DNA from: Epinephelus fuscoguttatus
Taxonomy: Eukaryota > Chordata > Actinopteri > Perciformes > Serranidae
Direction of reading: 5' to 3'
DNA: 64,000 nt
Assembly (NCBI RefSeq): GCF_011397635.1
Contig: NC_064762.1
Span: forward strand, 27,137,617 to 27,201,616
Below the pieces are notes generated by a model. The model did not search any database, was not told where the DNA came from, and saw nothing but the letters and a program-made list of their open reading frames with translations. The position numbers were made by a program, and so were the translations under genes. Positions within the stretch are counted from its first letter, which is position 1, and every line of letters begins with the position of its first letter. This document shows positions 37,481 to 49,026 of this stretch, piece after piece.

Positions 37481-38960
37481 CCGCCATTTTCCATACCTGC
37501 TTCTTCCATGAATAACAAAAAGTGGTTAATTTCAAGTACGTCGCTTGCATTATCACCCTCACAGGCATCGCAAGGCATTACGAGTGTCGCCGCATTGCGT
37601 AACAAAAAAAGGAACACATTTTGAGACACAAGCACGCATCATGGTGGCCAATGCGTATCGATGCGTCCCAGTGCGTTCGCATCTGCGTGCCTTTGCGTCG
37701 ACTATGAAACGGCCCTAAGTCACTTACCTGGGTTCCAGTGTTCTTAGCATGTAAAGCCTTCATTTTCAGCAATGCTGTATGGATGCATATCTTTGCACAT
37801 GAAGTAGGAGATGGAGTGTGTTCATTGTCTTTGCTCTCTCAGAGTTGGATGGTAGTTTTGTCGAGCTAAATGTGTCCAGTGTTGGTTGATTTTTCGATGC
37901 CGTTGAGCATTAGCTTGGCTGTCAGCGGCCAACGTTATCTCTGGATGGAGGAGTGTGAGGTGAGCCCTCATGTTTGTAGTATTCCCAGAGTATTTTTATT
38001 CTTTAATGACACTGCTTGCAAATAGCATGTGTCTCATCCAATTCCTTGTTTCCTTATGTATTTTTAAAAAAATCCAAAATGAATCCAGATGTTTGATTTA
38101 AACACTAATGGTGCATTTCTGATTTCTTTCTCCGGTGCCTCCATCTTTGCTTTGATGAACTTCCTGCTGAATGTCACTGACTGAGACCTCTGCTGACCTC
38201 ACCAGAAAAAAACCCCCCAAAACATCAGCACCACCTAGTGGACCGAAAAGGCAATTAAATTTGATTATTTTAGTACCAAAATATGTATTATTAAAATGTG
38301 TTTTTGCAAAAATCTCTAATGTATAGAAAATATCGAAACCTGGCGTCTGTGTATCAATCCTATATTGCCACGCAAAATATCGCGATACTGTGCTGTATTG
38401 ATTTATCCCCCTACTCTCATCTTTATGTTCTTAACCTGCTGTTTTTCCTTTATGAAGTCCTGTATCCAATACATAAACACTAACAAGAGCTCAAAGCCAT
38501 CAGTGCTGAGGCAAACCTTCATCTAATTACAGCTGAAACACAAAATTGCTCATGAAAAAAATGTGGAATAATGGGGAATAAAGGAAATAATGAAGTGAGT
38601 GGTTTTCATTTTTCTGCTGGAGGCAGTGAAACAACAAAATTTGAAGGTTCATGATAAGATATTTTTGATATGTTTATTGATATCCACTGCGTATATCTGT
38701 CTGTTTTTCTGCCTATTTGCCTGTTTGTTTTTAATGTCTCTCTGTCTGTATGTCAGCTGTCTACCTGTCAAACTGTCTATTTCTCTGCCGCTCCATGCTG
38801 AGATGAGCAAGGAGTCGAAAAATGAGAGCGAGCTAACACACACAGACACACACAAAGAGAGAGAGAGAGAGAGAGCAGTAATTGCTCTGGGGGATTGTAT
38901 CCACATTCGGTCACTACTTGGGAGATTGGTGACATCCACCATATTGATCAGTGCATTTAA

Positions 38961-38963
<3 letters not shown>
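37481..38963. other. Non-coding DNA
   Basis: 37555-37725 is CpG-rich with repeated GCATTGCG/GCGTATCGATGCG words and may be a MITE end. A GA run lies at 38857-38876. No gene. Confidence 0.4.

Positions 38964-38964
<1 letters not shown>

Positions 38965-39022
<58 letters not shown>
38965..39022. repeat. CA microsatellite (29 units)
   Basis: Uninterrupted CA run. The Thr-His and Val-Cys frames across it are artefacts. Confidence 0.97.
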
Positions 39023-39023
<1 letters not shown>

Positions 39024-40640
39024 CAGTACAACATGAACCCATAGCCACACTCCTCATTTCAAACCTGGTTCCCTTCTATTATTATTCCTACACTCTTTTC
39101 CTCACCCTCACCTTCCTCACTACATCTTCATCGTCTCATTTTTTTCTTCTTCTTTTTTTTTTTTTGTCCGTGGCCCCACCTCACTTTCCACTTCCACTGT
39201 TCCACTGCTTGTGTTACGAGCAGCTCTCAGGGTGACATAAACAATAATCTGTGAAGCAGCAACAGGCGCTGACAACAAAAAAAATTAGGTTGAAATCCAT
39301 CTACCTCAAAATAAAATAATCAGTCTTGTAAAAATAATTATTAAAAAAACTTACAAAGTGCTTAAAATTGGGGGAAAAAAATAGCCCTGCACACTCTTGA
39401 TCACTTCCACTCTTCATATTAAGGAGCTTTCAATCCTCAGATGCTCACTGAATAAAATAAAAGGTCATTAAAATAGATTGGTCTGTGTGGGTCAACAATG
39501 CTTTGCAGGATTTTGACCCAAAAAAAAGGTCCCTAGGACTGTGGACCTGTGGTGTGCAAAATGCTTGTCATATTTGTCCACAATATAAAATAATAATATT
39601 GATATTTTACTGACAGTTTTTTTTTCTTTGCAGATGATACCGTAATTACAAAAATATGATAGGAACAATCGCAAACATAAGAAAAAGCAGTGATTGAAGT
39701 GTTTCTGTTAAGGACATGCATAACATTCTCTAATTTTGTTTTAGAAATAAATTGGGGAAATTAGGTATTTAAAGAAGAGGTGGACCAGTGTTGTATGGTA
39801 GTTACGATGGGCCCCACTGCACGCCATTATGTCGGGCCCTAGTGCAGGCTATGACACATATTGTTTCATCACATGATCAAAGACTTGACACTGGATACAA
39901 GCAACATACATGTGACCCGACGATCATCATTGCATATCTATTTATAACAAAATATTTAAAAAAAAAATAAGAAATTAAGAATTTGATCGATAATAGCTTA
40001 TAGTTAATGGTTAATTTATAGTCATAGAATATTTGATGTGTAGAATAGTAGTCTTATAGTTATAGAATAAGCAGTTGCCTTTTCCAAGGCTAAATATAGG
40101 AAAAGTATTTTCTTTAATTATTATTTATTTAATGAGAGTTCTTTTTTGAACACATTTTCAAGGTAGCCGGCATTCATAAGGGCTCCACCCAATGCATTGT
40201 TGGAGGGCCCCCCACCTTACGAGCCCCAGTGCAACCGCACTGCCTGTACTGTGTATATTTACGCCCTGGAGGGGGAGAATAAAATGTGGGAGACAGAGAT
40301 GGAGCGACTGTGCTGTTGTGTTCCTGTCCTGAAGCTTTTGATGATTGATGACATATTTGGCCCTTCTTACTTGTTTGCCCTGACTGACTTCTCACAGGCG
40401 TGCATCAAGAGGCCACTCCAGGAAAGTGGGAAAAAAAAAAAAAATCCTGAAAAACAGATGCCTTGTTAAATTTTTTTAGTTGTCAGTATGATTTTTGTTT
40501 AACTACTTTGAAATAAAAGTCATTTTAATTTTTAAATGATCTTTTTTTTAATGGATTTTGTGAAATTAGGATTATGTGCTGCATATAATTGTTTTTTCCA
40601 TTGATTGAACTGTAGATTATTGTCTAAATTAAATGTCCAG
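39023..40640. repeat. Non-coding DNA with a MITE-like element
   Basis: About 39786-40280 is bounded by GATGGGCCCCACTGCACGCC and GAGCCCCAGTGCAACCGCAC, opposite-facing ends of a common fish element. The remainder is AT-rich and without features; T run 39152-39164. Confidence 0.45.
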
Positions 40641-41380
40641 TGTGTCAGACTAAGGACATTTAATGGCAGACATGTTGGCCAATGTTGTTCTCTAGAGAAG
40701 TTTCAGTTCTTCAACCTCACCACTGGATGCCACTAAATCCTAAACACTAGACCAGGGGTCAGCAACCTTAACTATCAAAAGAGCCATTTTTGACTAAATA
40801 TAATTCAAAAATCTGTCTGGAGCTGCAAAACATATTTAAGCCTTATGCTAACAATGCATCTAAATGAGCCTATCAACAACAAGATGGTTCCTCTGCAGTG
40901 GGCTATTTATGATTCCTTGGTTCTTTGACCTAACTCAACTTTAACATGAAAGCAAATAAATCTATCCACCCGCCATTAAATTCTGCAATTTCCCCTGAGA
41001 CTTTTACTTGTATGGATTTGGAATCCATTGCTAGCCCTATATAGGAAGGCTCAAAACTAGCCACAGCTGTTGAGGTTTGGCAAAATTCAGAGGAAAGGTG
41101 CCACGCTAATCATGACGCACATTTTAGTTGACAAATTGTTAAAACCTTTTACTTTTTAATTCAGTGCATAGGATAAACATTTCTACAATTTGAGAATGGA
41201 AGAATTTCTTTAGATCTGCAATAATGATAAATTAAGATGAAAATTGTTATTCATTTTCATGTAATTTTTATGTTATTTTGTCAACGCCACAGGGAACCAC
41301 TGGAGAGGGGCTACAGACTATGTTTCCGGAGCTGCAGGTTGCCTACTGCTGCACCAGACCTTTAATTTGATTATAAAATG
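40641..41380. repeat. Dispersed repeat hosting a hAT insertion
   Basis: 40641-40752 (GTCCAGTGTGTCAGACTAAG, CACCACTGGATGCCACTAAA) is a fragment of the repeat also at 22.2-24.2 kb, entered by the hAT element. Confidence 0.5.
40753..41351. mobile_element. Non-autonomous hAT element (599 bp)
   Basis: Ends CAGGGGTCAGCAACCT and, reversed, CAGCAGTAGGCAACCT; flanks CACTAGAC (40745-40752) and CACCAGAC (41352-41359) match at 7 of 8 bases. No coding content. Confidence 0.85.
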
Positions 41381-43100
41381 AAATACTGTCTTTAGAATTC
41401 CAAACATTTAAAAAGTGGAAACAATGGAATATTTGGCCCATTTATTGAAAAAGTCATCATTTGATTTTTTTCTTGATTGTCTCATGAATTTCTTTCTTTC
41501 TTTATTTCTTTGTATCTCAGTTAGCACCAGCATTAGCATTGCTTAATCTTCCTGGTATCCACACACATACAGTCACACACTTCATAAAATCATATCAAAT
41601 CATAAAAAATGTAGAATTCCTTGAGAATTCATAGCAGACGTGATTTTTTTGATCATTCTCTTCTGATGGTGACTTTAGCCCAGGTTTAAATTCTTACACC
41701 ATTTTCATGATATACAATTATTGGTTAATCAACAACTTATTTAAGGTGTGGTGGGACCATGCGGCAGACATGTTTATATAACATTAACAGTTTGCTTTTC
41801 ATTTTAACTTAAGTTCCTCCAAATTGTTAATTTAATTGGGTGATAATTCATTCTATTGAAATGAAGCTGGCTGTAGTGGATGTTATTTACTTTTACTTCA
41901 GTTTTAATGACTCCATAAACCACTATAGTCACAACAGGATTGTTTTCTGTGCCACTAAAAAGAGAAGACCATTTCAAAACCATTTTATTTTTATCATTAT
42001 TATTATTGCATTTGATCTTCACCCAGTGGCTCAACAGCTAATATGAATGGCGAGAATGTGTAAGGTGAGTAAGTGAGGGGAAGTCACCTGACTCTCCGAT
42101 GCGGCTGAAATCATATTGACTGAACTGTCATCAAGACGTACAGACCTCTCATGCATTTGATATGCAGATGTCAGGATCCACGCCGACTACATGACCCCCC
42201 CCCCCCCCCAATGTATTAATGACGTGTCGATAAAGAGCTCTCCCGTTACACCCACACTCATCTTTAACCTTGATGCTGATCTGTGTTTGTGTGTGTCTGC
42301 CCTCTGTCATAGCTCTTCTATTATTTACCACGCTCCTCTGTCTGGGCAGGGCTTGTGTGTGAGGCCAGCAATCGCCTCTAGGTAAACAACCACTGCCAAT
42401 GACATGGGTGACCCTCACACACACAAACACACACATACCTTTCTAACCTCATCCGTCCTCTGACCACATCTCATTTCCAATCGATATGTTTTAAGCGGAG
42501 CCCCATCCGCCCAAAACAAACTTTGCTTGCTCGGTTGGTGTGTGTTTGTTTTATTCTGTGGGGGAGATTAAGGTGTCATTTTCGGGGATGGTCTATGATG
42601 CCCTTTAGGTTGTTTTCAGGCGACAGTGAGAGAGATCCATCATCCGTTTTTTTGACACCTCGGCCTGCCTGGACTCCTCTCTCTGAAGGTCTAGTGTTGG
42701 AAAGAGGCACGCAAAAGTTTAACCGTCATTACGTCACATTAGAAACTGACTTCAGAGCTACTTATTAAAGAAATCCTCATACCTAGATGATGTAATAGGT
42801 CTGTCAGCAGTGCCAAAAAGCTCATTATTTTGGTTTTGCAGCTGGAAATGAGACTGCACAGACTACCATAACACTGCACTACTGTTTGTGTACATTTTGG
42901 CAAATTTGCACTATTAAAAGTTTGGCAAATTAGCTATTAGCAGTTCCTGTTTGTGATTGGTTTACTTTGACACTGACAAAAACTGTGACGTTATAATTGA
43001 TGATTAAATGATGATTCAAACCACCAAAGTGGTTGAAAAGGAAAGGGGTCTTCTCCCAGTCCGTCTATTTGTTTTTGTTATTTATTTTGTGAGCCTTTGA
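41381..43100. other. Non-coding DNA with a candidate conserved block
   Basis: 42050-42300 is a unique block (TCTCATGCATTTGATATGCA, AATGACGTGTCGATAAAGAG) interrupted by a C run at 42195-42209. The rest shows nothing. Confidence 0.35.
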
Positions 43101-43394
43101 GGCAGCTTTGGTTGAGAAGGTAGAGCGGGTCATCCACTAATCGTAAGGTCAGTGGTTCGGTCCCCAGCTCTTCCATAGAGAAGCATTTCGAAGTATCCTT
43201 GGGCAAGATACTGAACCCCGATTTGCTCTCAATGGCTGGCGTACACTGAGTAGCAGGTGGCACCTTGTATGGCAGTCTCAGCAGCCAGTGTACGACTGCA
43301 TGTGTGAATGGGTGAATGTGACTCATCGTGTAATTAGTGCTTTGAGCAGTCAGAAGACTAGAAAGGCCCTATACAAGTACAGGTCAATTTACCA
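43101..43394 (+). mobile_element. tRNA-derived SINE, copy 2 (near full length)
   Basis: A-box-like TTGGTTGAGAAGGTAGAGCG and B-box-like GGTTCGGTCCCC (about 43154-43165), body with GAGTAGCAGGTGGCACCTTG shared with copy 1, and 3' end GCTTTGAGCAGTCAGAAGAC with CCTATACAAGTACAGGTC. Confidence 0.8.
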
Positions 43395-44780
43395 TTCCAA
43401 AAAGCATCAGAGATTAACCAACAGTGAACCTTTACTGTAACATAAACCACCTTGAATACTTGTTGCTGCTACTGCTGAAATAAAATATTGAACATATATA
43501 TTGAAATGAAAATTCATACCATTACAAAGCTACTTCTATTGAAATGTATGTAACCCGCGAATAAATGTGGCTATGGTTTAATTAAGTTTTGTTTTTTTTT
43601 TTAATTTTTTAAATTTTATTGAGAGAACTCACACACAAATAAAAATGAACAAAAAAGCAATGTAAGCACAAGCAGTCATTTCATTGTAGCACTTTTACTG
43701 TTACTGTTTCATAGAGGACAACAAACGTTTTTTTTCTGGAGTTCGGTGGTGGTTAATGGAGTCACATCAGCTGCGCCGATGGGTAATATTGCTTGTCAGC
43801 TTCCAGTGAAGAGATGAGCTGTTGTTCTTCCTTACACAGTTTCTCTTTGAATTGGGCATTGTTTGCTACCTGGGGTTTAGAATCTTACTTAAAATGGCCG
43901 AGCTCCCTGTGCAGTCTACTTAACAGGGAACTACTTGGCGATTGGAACGCACCACTGTATTCTCTTTAGGGTTCACTTCAGCCTCAGTTTAACCCAGGAG
44001 CAACTGGCCAGGACTCAGGTTCAGAAAGGGAAATTCTACAATGGCTGCCGCTGCTCACAACACTAATGCTGGTATGGAATCAGTCCTGTGTTTTATCAGG
44101 TAGTGAATGAGGTGACAGTCCACATACAGCTTTTCACTTTTCCTTGACAAGAACTCACTGAACATGAAGATGCTTCAGTATTACAAGCCACCACTGCCAC
44201 GTAGCTTTAATGTCTGAACTGCTCTGAAGATAGCTTTCATGTAGTGATGACTTCTTGCCTACTTCTAGAGTCATTATCTTGGTGCTTATCAAACAGTGTG
44301 CCCAACTCTGCACATTTTAACACTCAGTTTCAGTCCCCCAATCACGTGAACGCGCAAAACCAAGGGGAAGGGCCAAGACAAGCGCTAAGGGGAAGAAATG
44401 AAATTGGTCCTAGGTCTGTAAGGGCTTAGGGCCTGAGTCAATGAGTCTGTAAGGGATCCATTTGGGATTGCTTCCTGAGAGGCAGGAGTGTACTTCTGAC
44501 TAGATTGAGCAAAAAATTGGGACCTTGTCTTTGGAATTGGACTTTATCATAGGTGTTGTTTATAATCTGACAAGTGAAAATATGGGAATATGTCAAGGTG
44601 TTGAACAAACTTTGTGTAAGCTTGTGCTGCTTTCAATAGACTCAAATGCTTATTAAAAGAACCAGATACCTTCATGTCTCCCAATATTATTCCTATAAAA
44701 TAAAAAACTATCTTAATTTTCGTCAATATGAAATCACAAGAACTTGACTCACAACAGAATCTGACTTTTTTCTTTGCAGT
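43395..44780. other. Non-coding DNA downstream of piscidin gene 1
   Basis: No gene seen. T/A-rich at 43588-43620. It may include 3' flank shared with no other copy. Confidence 0.4.
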
Positions 44781-44786
44781 TTTATT
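44781..44786 (-). promoter_or_regulatory. Poly(A) signal of piscidin gene 1
   Basis: AATAAA on the minus strand, about 210 bp after the stop codon. The surrounding sequence (GCTGAATAAA and the following C/A-rich stretch) is conserved at the 3' ends of genes 2, 3 and the partial gene 4. Confidence 0.75.
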
Positions 44787-44996
44787 CAGCAGGACAATTT
44801 GCAGTATTAAGCCATTTCACATTTTCTTTCAAAAACATTTTCTTCTTTGCTTCAGCAACCTGATATCTGTTTCAGGTTTATTATCCGTTGCAAAGCACTA
44901 AACTGTAGAAGTCTATAGGACAATGCATTTCCCTCCCCCCGCTAAACTATACAGCTTAAAAACTGCATTGCTGTATAACTTCAGTTTCAATAAGGT

Positions 44997-45823
44997 TTAG
45001 CCTTTGGTTTTTCCTCCTGCTGGAGGACTCTGCTGTTTCGATCCAGGCCTAGTCAAAGGAAGAAATTCAGATATGAATTTTAGGTTTTGAGGTATCTTCA
45101 GTTGGTCTTGTTTGATATTAACAGCAATTACTAGTCTATAGTCCTTACCCTGGAGCCGTCTCCTCAGCGGGGAGGCTGTTTTTAAACGCTAAACAAAGAG
45201 ATGAAAATATTTAATTACTAAACATGATTTAATAATGTCTAAATAATCTGTGCATCAATGATGCACTTGATTATCATCACTGATATCATCACAACAATAT
45301 TGTACTGGCAAATAGTGAACCAATTTAGCATTCTTTAGTCATTTACAGTACATTTAAACAAAAAAAGTCACTAAAAGTCACATTGAAATAAAAAATTATA
45401 GTTAAAAAATATAATGTCTCGGTGGGAGAAAAGAAATCAGTTCAAAAAAGAATCGCAATTTGACATATTTGCTGTTTCAGATTAGCTGTATATAAGCGTA
45501 ACTTTGAGGAGACAGGGCTGAAGTGGACACAGTGTCACTTAACCTTTCAATGCTGCCACCTTTCCACATGGCTTTTCCAAAAACAGCATATTCATGCACG
45601 ACTTATGGTATGCAAAATTGTTGTTGACGTAAATTGTAGGTGAATCTTTTAAAAAGTCAATACAGAAGTACACTTTTGATTTACCTGTCCATCCTGCCTT
45701 GGCACCATTGTATATGGCCTTGGCCCCGTTCCATAAATTTCGAAGGTGTTTCATAATACACTCCCCAGGTTCAGCCATGAGGACAACCAGCGACAACACG
45801 AGAAAGATCATGGTGCACCTCAT
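44997..45823 (-). CDS. Piscidin-family antimicrobial peptide precursor, gene 1 (piscidin-4-like, charge-reduced)
   Basis: Spliced precursor of 76 residues, read on the minus strand from three coding exons: 45823-45685, 45188-45149 and 45048-44997. Introns have GT..AG ends and phases 1 and 2, as in genes 2 and 3. Residues 1-22 are a hydrophobic signal peptide (MRC, then a Leu/Val-rich core, then AEPGEC). The mature part starts near Ile23 with [20 protein letters not shown], an amphipathic helix, followed by a Gly/Pro/Gln/Lys tail. Piscidins are secreted or granule-stored helical peptides of fish mast cells, granulocytes and mucosa that disrupt microbial membranes. Compared with gene 3, three Arg positions became Asn and one Thr, so the helix carries about half the positive charge. 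The ATG was chosen because it lies just inside exon 2 and starts the family signal peptide. Reading through the exon 2 donor (GWTGKS and onward) is intron, not protein. Family assignment is firm; activity is inferred. Confidence 0.88.
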
Positions 45824-45967
45824 CCTGGAAAAGCAAAACACATCACAAACACTTAATATGTAGCTCAAACATACCCACGTATCCAGCAGTATAGCAGGGC
45901 TACAAGTGAAGCACCAATGCTTTTTGAATACCCCAAAGACATTAAAGGAATAAGACAAATATTTTAC

Positions 45968-46079
45968 CTGTCCACAGACTGATAGTCAGAGCTAAAAGAG
46001 AGTGAGGTGAGCCACTGACAGATCTCCAGGAGATGTGAATGTCTGCGCCTAACAGTTGTGATGTACTTATGTTTTTATA
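45968..46079 (-). promoter_or_regulatory. TATA box and non-coding exon 1 of piscidin gene 1
   Basis: On the minus strand a TATAAAAA box lies at 46079-46072. A transcript starting about 25-30 bp downstream would give exon 1 ending at 45968, followed by a GTAAAA donor. The last bases of the exon, a CTATCAGTCTGTGG-like block, recur at the same place in genes 2 and 3. Upstream, at about 46098-46110, a CTCACAGTATTA block resembles one at the same spacing in gene 3. A C/EBP-like TTGTGCAAT lies near 46133. The function of these sites is inferred. Confidence 0.6.
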
Positions 46080-46084
46080 GGACA

Positions 46085-46819
46085 GGGGTTAAATTATGCT
46101 CACAGTATTAACATACACATCATTAGTCACTCTGTTGTGCAATGCCAAGTTCTGTAGGAAGATGACAAGATGTTTAAGAATTTTCAAGCAGTATCTGATT
46201 CGACTCTGTTTCCAAATGTTGAGAAACATCCTGAACTTTAAGTTTTAATTCTTCCAGTAGCTCCAGGATTTGTCTCTCTGAAGGGTTCAGTCCTGTCAAC
46301 AGCCTTTATGTCTTAGCTCAAGGTTAAAAGTTGACCCGAAATATGATTCGACTGCAGAGGTTTTTAGTTAATATACCTGCAGTGTACTGTAGGCCTACCG
46401 TGGCTGCGCTGTATTATACTAGTGACCGTTGATAAACCCAAGACAACCCACTTTAGATTAATTTCCTGCATCTGTGACACATTGGTTTGACCACTGCCCT
46501 GCCCCTGTAGGAGACTAGCTGCAGCCCTGAGTCTATTCAATCCAATGGGAAAATGTGAACATGAGTACAGATTATGACCGTGCCCTTCGCCCCATAGTCA
46601 CTGAAGTAAATTTTGGACAAATTTTTCACAAGCAAACATTCTGACACTAAAATAGCATTTTTTCACACACATAAATCAGGAGAAACTTTATTCGAGACAT
46701 GTTTCTGTTTCAGCAACATATTCTCACAAGATCTGGCAACAGCTGATGTGACCTTAAGTAGGATTTTCTGCTTCGAATCGACGCCATAACCTACGCTGTA
46801 GCTTGATGTGCACTAGAGG
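46085..46819. other. 5' flank of piscidin gene 1
   Basis: Upstream region with no further exon seen. Family-shared blocks lie only in its first about 60 bp. Confidence 0.4.
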
Positions 46820-47010
46820 CTGACATTTTTTCTGGAGTCCCACGGGTCACGTAATTCCCGTGGGATTCCCACGGGATGGGAATCAGTTTCACTATTCTTC
46901 ACGTGATTGGGACGAGATGGGGAAAAAAGTCAACGGGAGCGGGTGGGACTGGGAATCATAATTAGGCCTGTCGCAATATGCGATGAGTCGGTTAATTGCA
47001 CGGTAAATTA
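46820..47010. repeat. Dispersed DNA-element fragments upstream of gene 1
   Basis: Contains repeated CCCACGGG motifs (CTGGAGTCCCACGGGTCACG and ATTCCCGTGGGATTCCCACG) and then a new block starting TTAGGCCTGTCGCAATATGC. Both look like hAT/MITE termini common in fish, but no complete element could be bounded. Confidence 0.4.
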
Positions 47011-47820
47011 AAAGGGATTAATTGCCATATTCATGCGTGTTTGTTTTCCTCGTCTCTTTCCACCAAAAAGACTGGATGACAAGAGCATTCACTTCCGTGC
47101 ATCGTCTGGCAGTCAGGTGAATTGGTTCATTAGCGTAATGAATGGAGGGAAAGCTCTTGTCATGTATCTCCCCAGAAATGTAACTGCATGATGCGGCGAC
47201 GCAGGCCTCCTGTCTATTTTTGTAAGCTGAAACCATTTCCCTCAGTGGAAACAAAGCTCTTCCAAGACAAAAGAGCCTCCACAAAATGTAATGGAACCCA
47301 ATTTCGTAATGTTTGTTAAATGTTGCTGTAGTCCCTGGCTTCATATGAGTAGAGGAAAAGTCTGCTAGCCACTAGGCTGATTTATACAATGTAAAATGCC
47401 ATAGGCTTATGCTAATAATGTTAGCATGTTGTATTTGTGGGGAAAATGTGTCCAGATAAAGACAAGTGTTTGTCTGTGAATGCTGCGAGTTATAGTGAAG
47501 CTGATTTTTGTACTTGTGTTTGAAATTGTTGCTATTAAAGGGAAACTAATGTTTTTTTTTCAACCTGGGCCCTATTTTTCGATCTACTTTTGTTTAAATG
47601 AGTGATAGGATGTTCAATATTTGGCATTCCTCCAGTACGAAGCTAGGGCTGACCTGCCTGCAGCCCATAAGTGCGTGTTATATTAAATAATAGAGCACTC
47701 AGACAGCGTCAAACAACGTCAAAATACATCCACTAAAAGTGCATTTATTTCACACAGATAGGCTCGGATGGTTAGTATAATTATCCGACAACATAACGGA
47801 AAGGAGAAATGAACGTCTGT

Positions 47821-48017
47821 GTTTACCTTTAGCTGGATTCGGACATGTTCCTCTGCCTGTTGCTGCTCCCTCTCTCTCCTCGTCAGCTCTTGAATTTCAA
47901 TGAGTTCTGCGTCTGTGTATGTCCATGTACTCCGTGTTCAAATAAATACGGGCGGTCATCATATTCAAATGGCTCATTCAGATCCAGTTGGTCAAAATCG
48001 GGTAAAAATTCGGACAT
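47821..48017 (-). pseudogene. First-exon-like ORF of a multicopy family, minus copy (possible P2X7-like family)
   Basis: Reads MSEFLPDFDQLDLNEPFEYD then DRPYLFE from the ATG at 48017. After a one-base frameshift it continues as TDAELIEIQELTRREREQQQ and AEEHVRIQLK, ending at a GTAAAC donor-like site at about 47825. The acidic start with a PYLFE motif and Glu-rich coiled part recall the start of the teleost proteins annotated as P2X purinoceptor 7-like, which are often multicopy. The family call is tentative. The frameshift and lack of a downstream Cys-rich exon indicate a broken copy. Confidence 0.5.
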
Positions 48018-48161
48018 GTTTGTTGTGGCAAGTCAAAACACTCACTCAGAGAGTGAAAGTCTGGCTTTGAAATCTCACGTCTCGCGAGATTTGAGTTGTT
48101 GCAGGAAGTTACCGCTGGAGTGACCTTACAAACGCAAGGAGTTACTCTGTTTGGAGTAGTC

Positions 48162-48236
48162 ATGGCTGAATTTTCACCCAGTTTTGACCAACTGGATCTA
48201 GATGAGCCATTTGAATTTGATGACCGCCCTATATAT
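48162..48236 (+). pseudogene. First-exon-like ORF, plus copy in divergent orientation
   Basis: Reads MAEFSPSFDQLDLDEPFEFD then DRPIY, clearly the paralogue of the minus-strand ORF starting at 48017, but homology stops after the DRP motif and the frame runs into unrelated sequence. The two ATGs face away from each other across 144 bp. No further exons were recognised on the plus side. Confidence 0.55.
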
Positions 48237-48245
48237 ACCATTTCG

Positions 48246-48780
48246 TGTCATATTCTGTTGCAGAGTATCTTTGACTATACTTTGGTGTTTGGTGTAGATG
48301 CCTCTGTGGAGGTTTGATGTAGTCATTAATTTATCATTACGCATCAGTCCCAAAAAAAAAAAGCTCCCCCAAAGGCCAAGTATAAAGCTGCAGAAGTTGC
48401 AAAGAATGCAAACACTCCACTAAAGTACAAGTACCTTGACCTTGCATTTAAATGCACTTGGTTACATTCCACCACTGGTTGATGGGGAAGAATTTAATCT
48501 ATTATATCTGCAAAATGTTGTGCAAACAGTGTGAATAAAGCATTTGAGAGGCAACATTTAAGATCCTTATTGGTGTGTTTAAAGGACTGTTGTCTTAGAA
48601 AATAATATCGTAATACATAATACTGACAGTGCTCTAACTGTGCATGACAGTATAACTGTATTTTCTAATGACATTGACAAACAAACTATTTAAATTGGAT
48701 CCGTTACCTGATCTGTGTAATACTGTAAGGTCAGTATCAGCGTCAGTACCTGCTTTCTCATTGGTGCATTCTTTATATTC
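48246..48780. other. Intergenic DNA between the divergent ORFs and gene 2
   Basis: Holds a fragment of a dispersed repeat at about 48400-48480 (ACTAAAGTACAAGTACCTTG to CATTCCACCACTGG), related to the fragment at 33.95-34.14 kb. No gene. Confidence 0.4.
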
Positions 48781-48826
48781 ACTGAAATGAAAACACCAAG
48801 CACAGTTTGACTCTTTGTGTTGCAGT

Positions 48827-48832
48827 TTTATT
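48827..48832 (-). promoter_or_regulatory. Poly(A) signal of piscidin gene 2
   Basis: AATAAA on the minus strand about 195 bp after the gene 2 stop. The 48820-48970 stretch aligns with the 3' untranslated region of gene 3 (57725-57890), including a shared TTGCTTTGCAAAGC-like block. This confirms that the 49-kb exons belong to this family. Confidence 0.7.
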
Positions 48833-49026
48833 CATCAGGAGAGTTTCAGGTAGCATTTCATATTTTTAAAACCAACTGGAGCTGATGCCCAAATGATCTC
48901 TACATGATTCCTGCAAACCTAAAACTACCAGTTTGTTTGCTGATCCATTTGTTTCTTGCATTGCAAAGCTCAAAGCATTATATTTAGGGGTCATTGATTC
49001 CCCCAGCAGAGCATAGCTTATTAATA

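Noticed and set aside
38599-39235. Overlapping frames on both strands with Thr-His or Val-Cys repeats
   Set aside because: Produced by the CA microsatellite.
45539-45684. Extension of the gene 1 peptide through [10 protein letters not shown]
   Set aside because: This is intron 2; the GTAAAT donor at 45684 is shared with gene 3 and downstream exons keep the frame.
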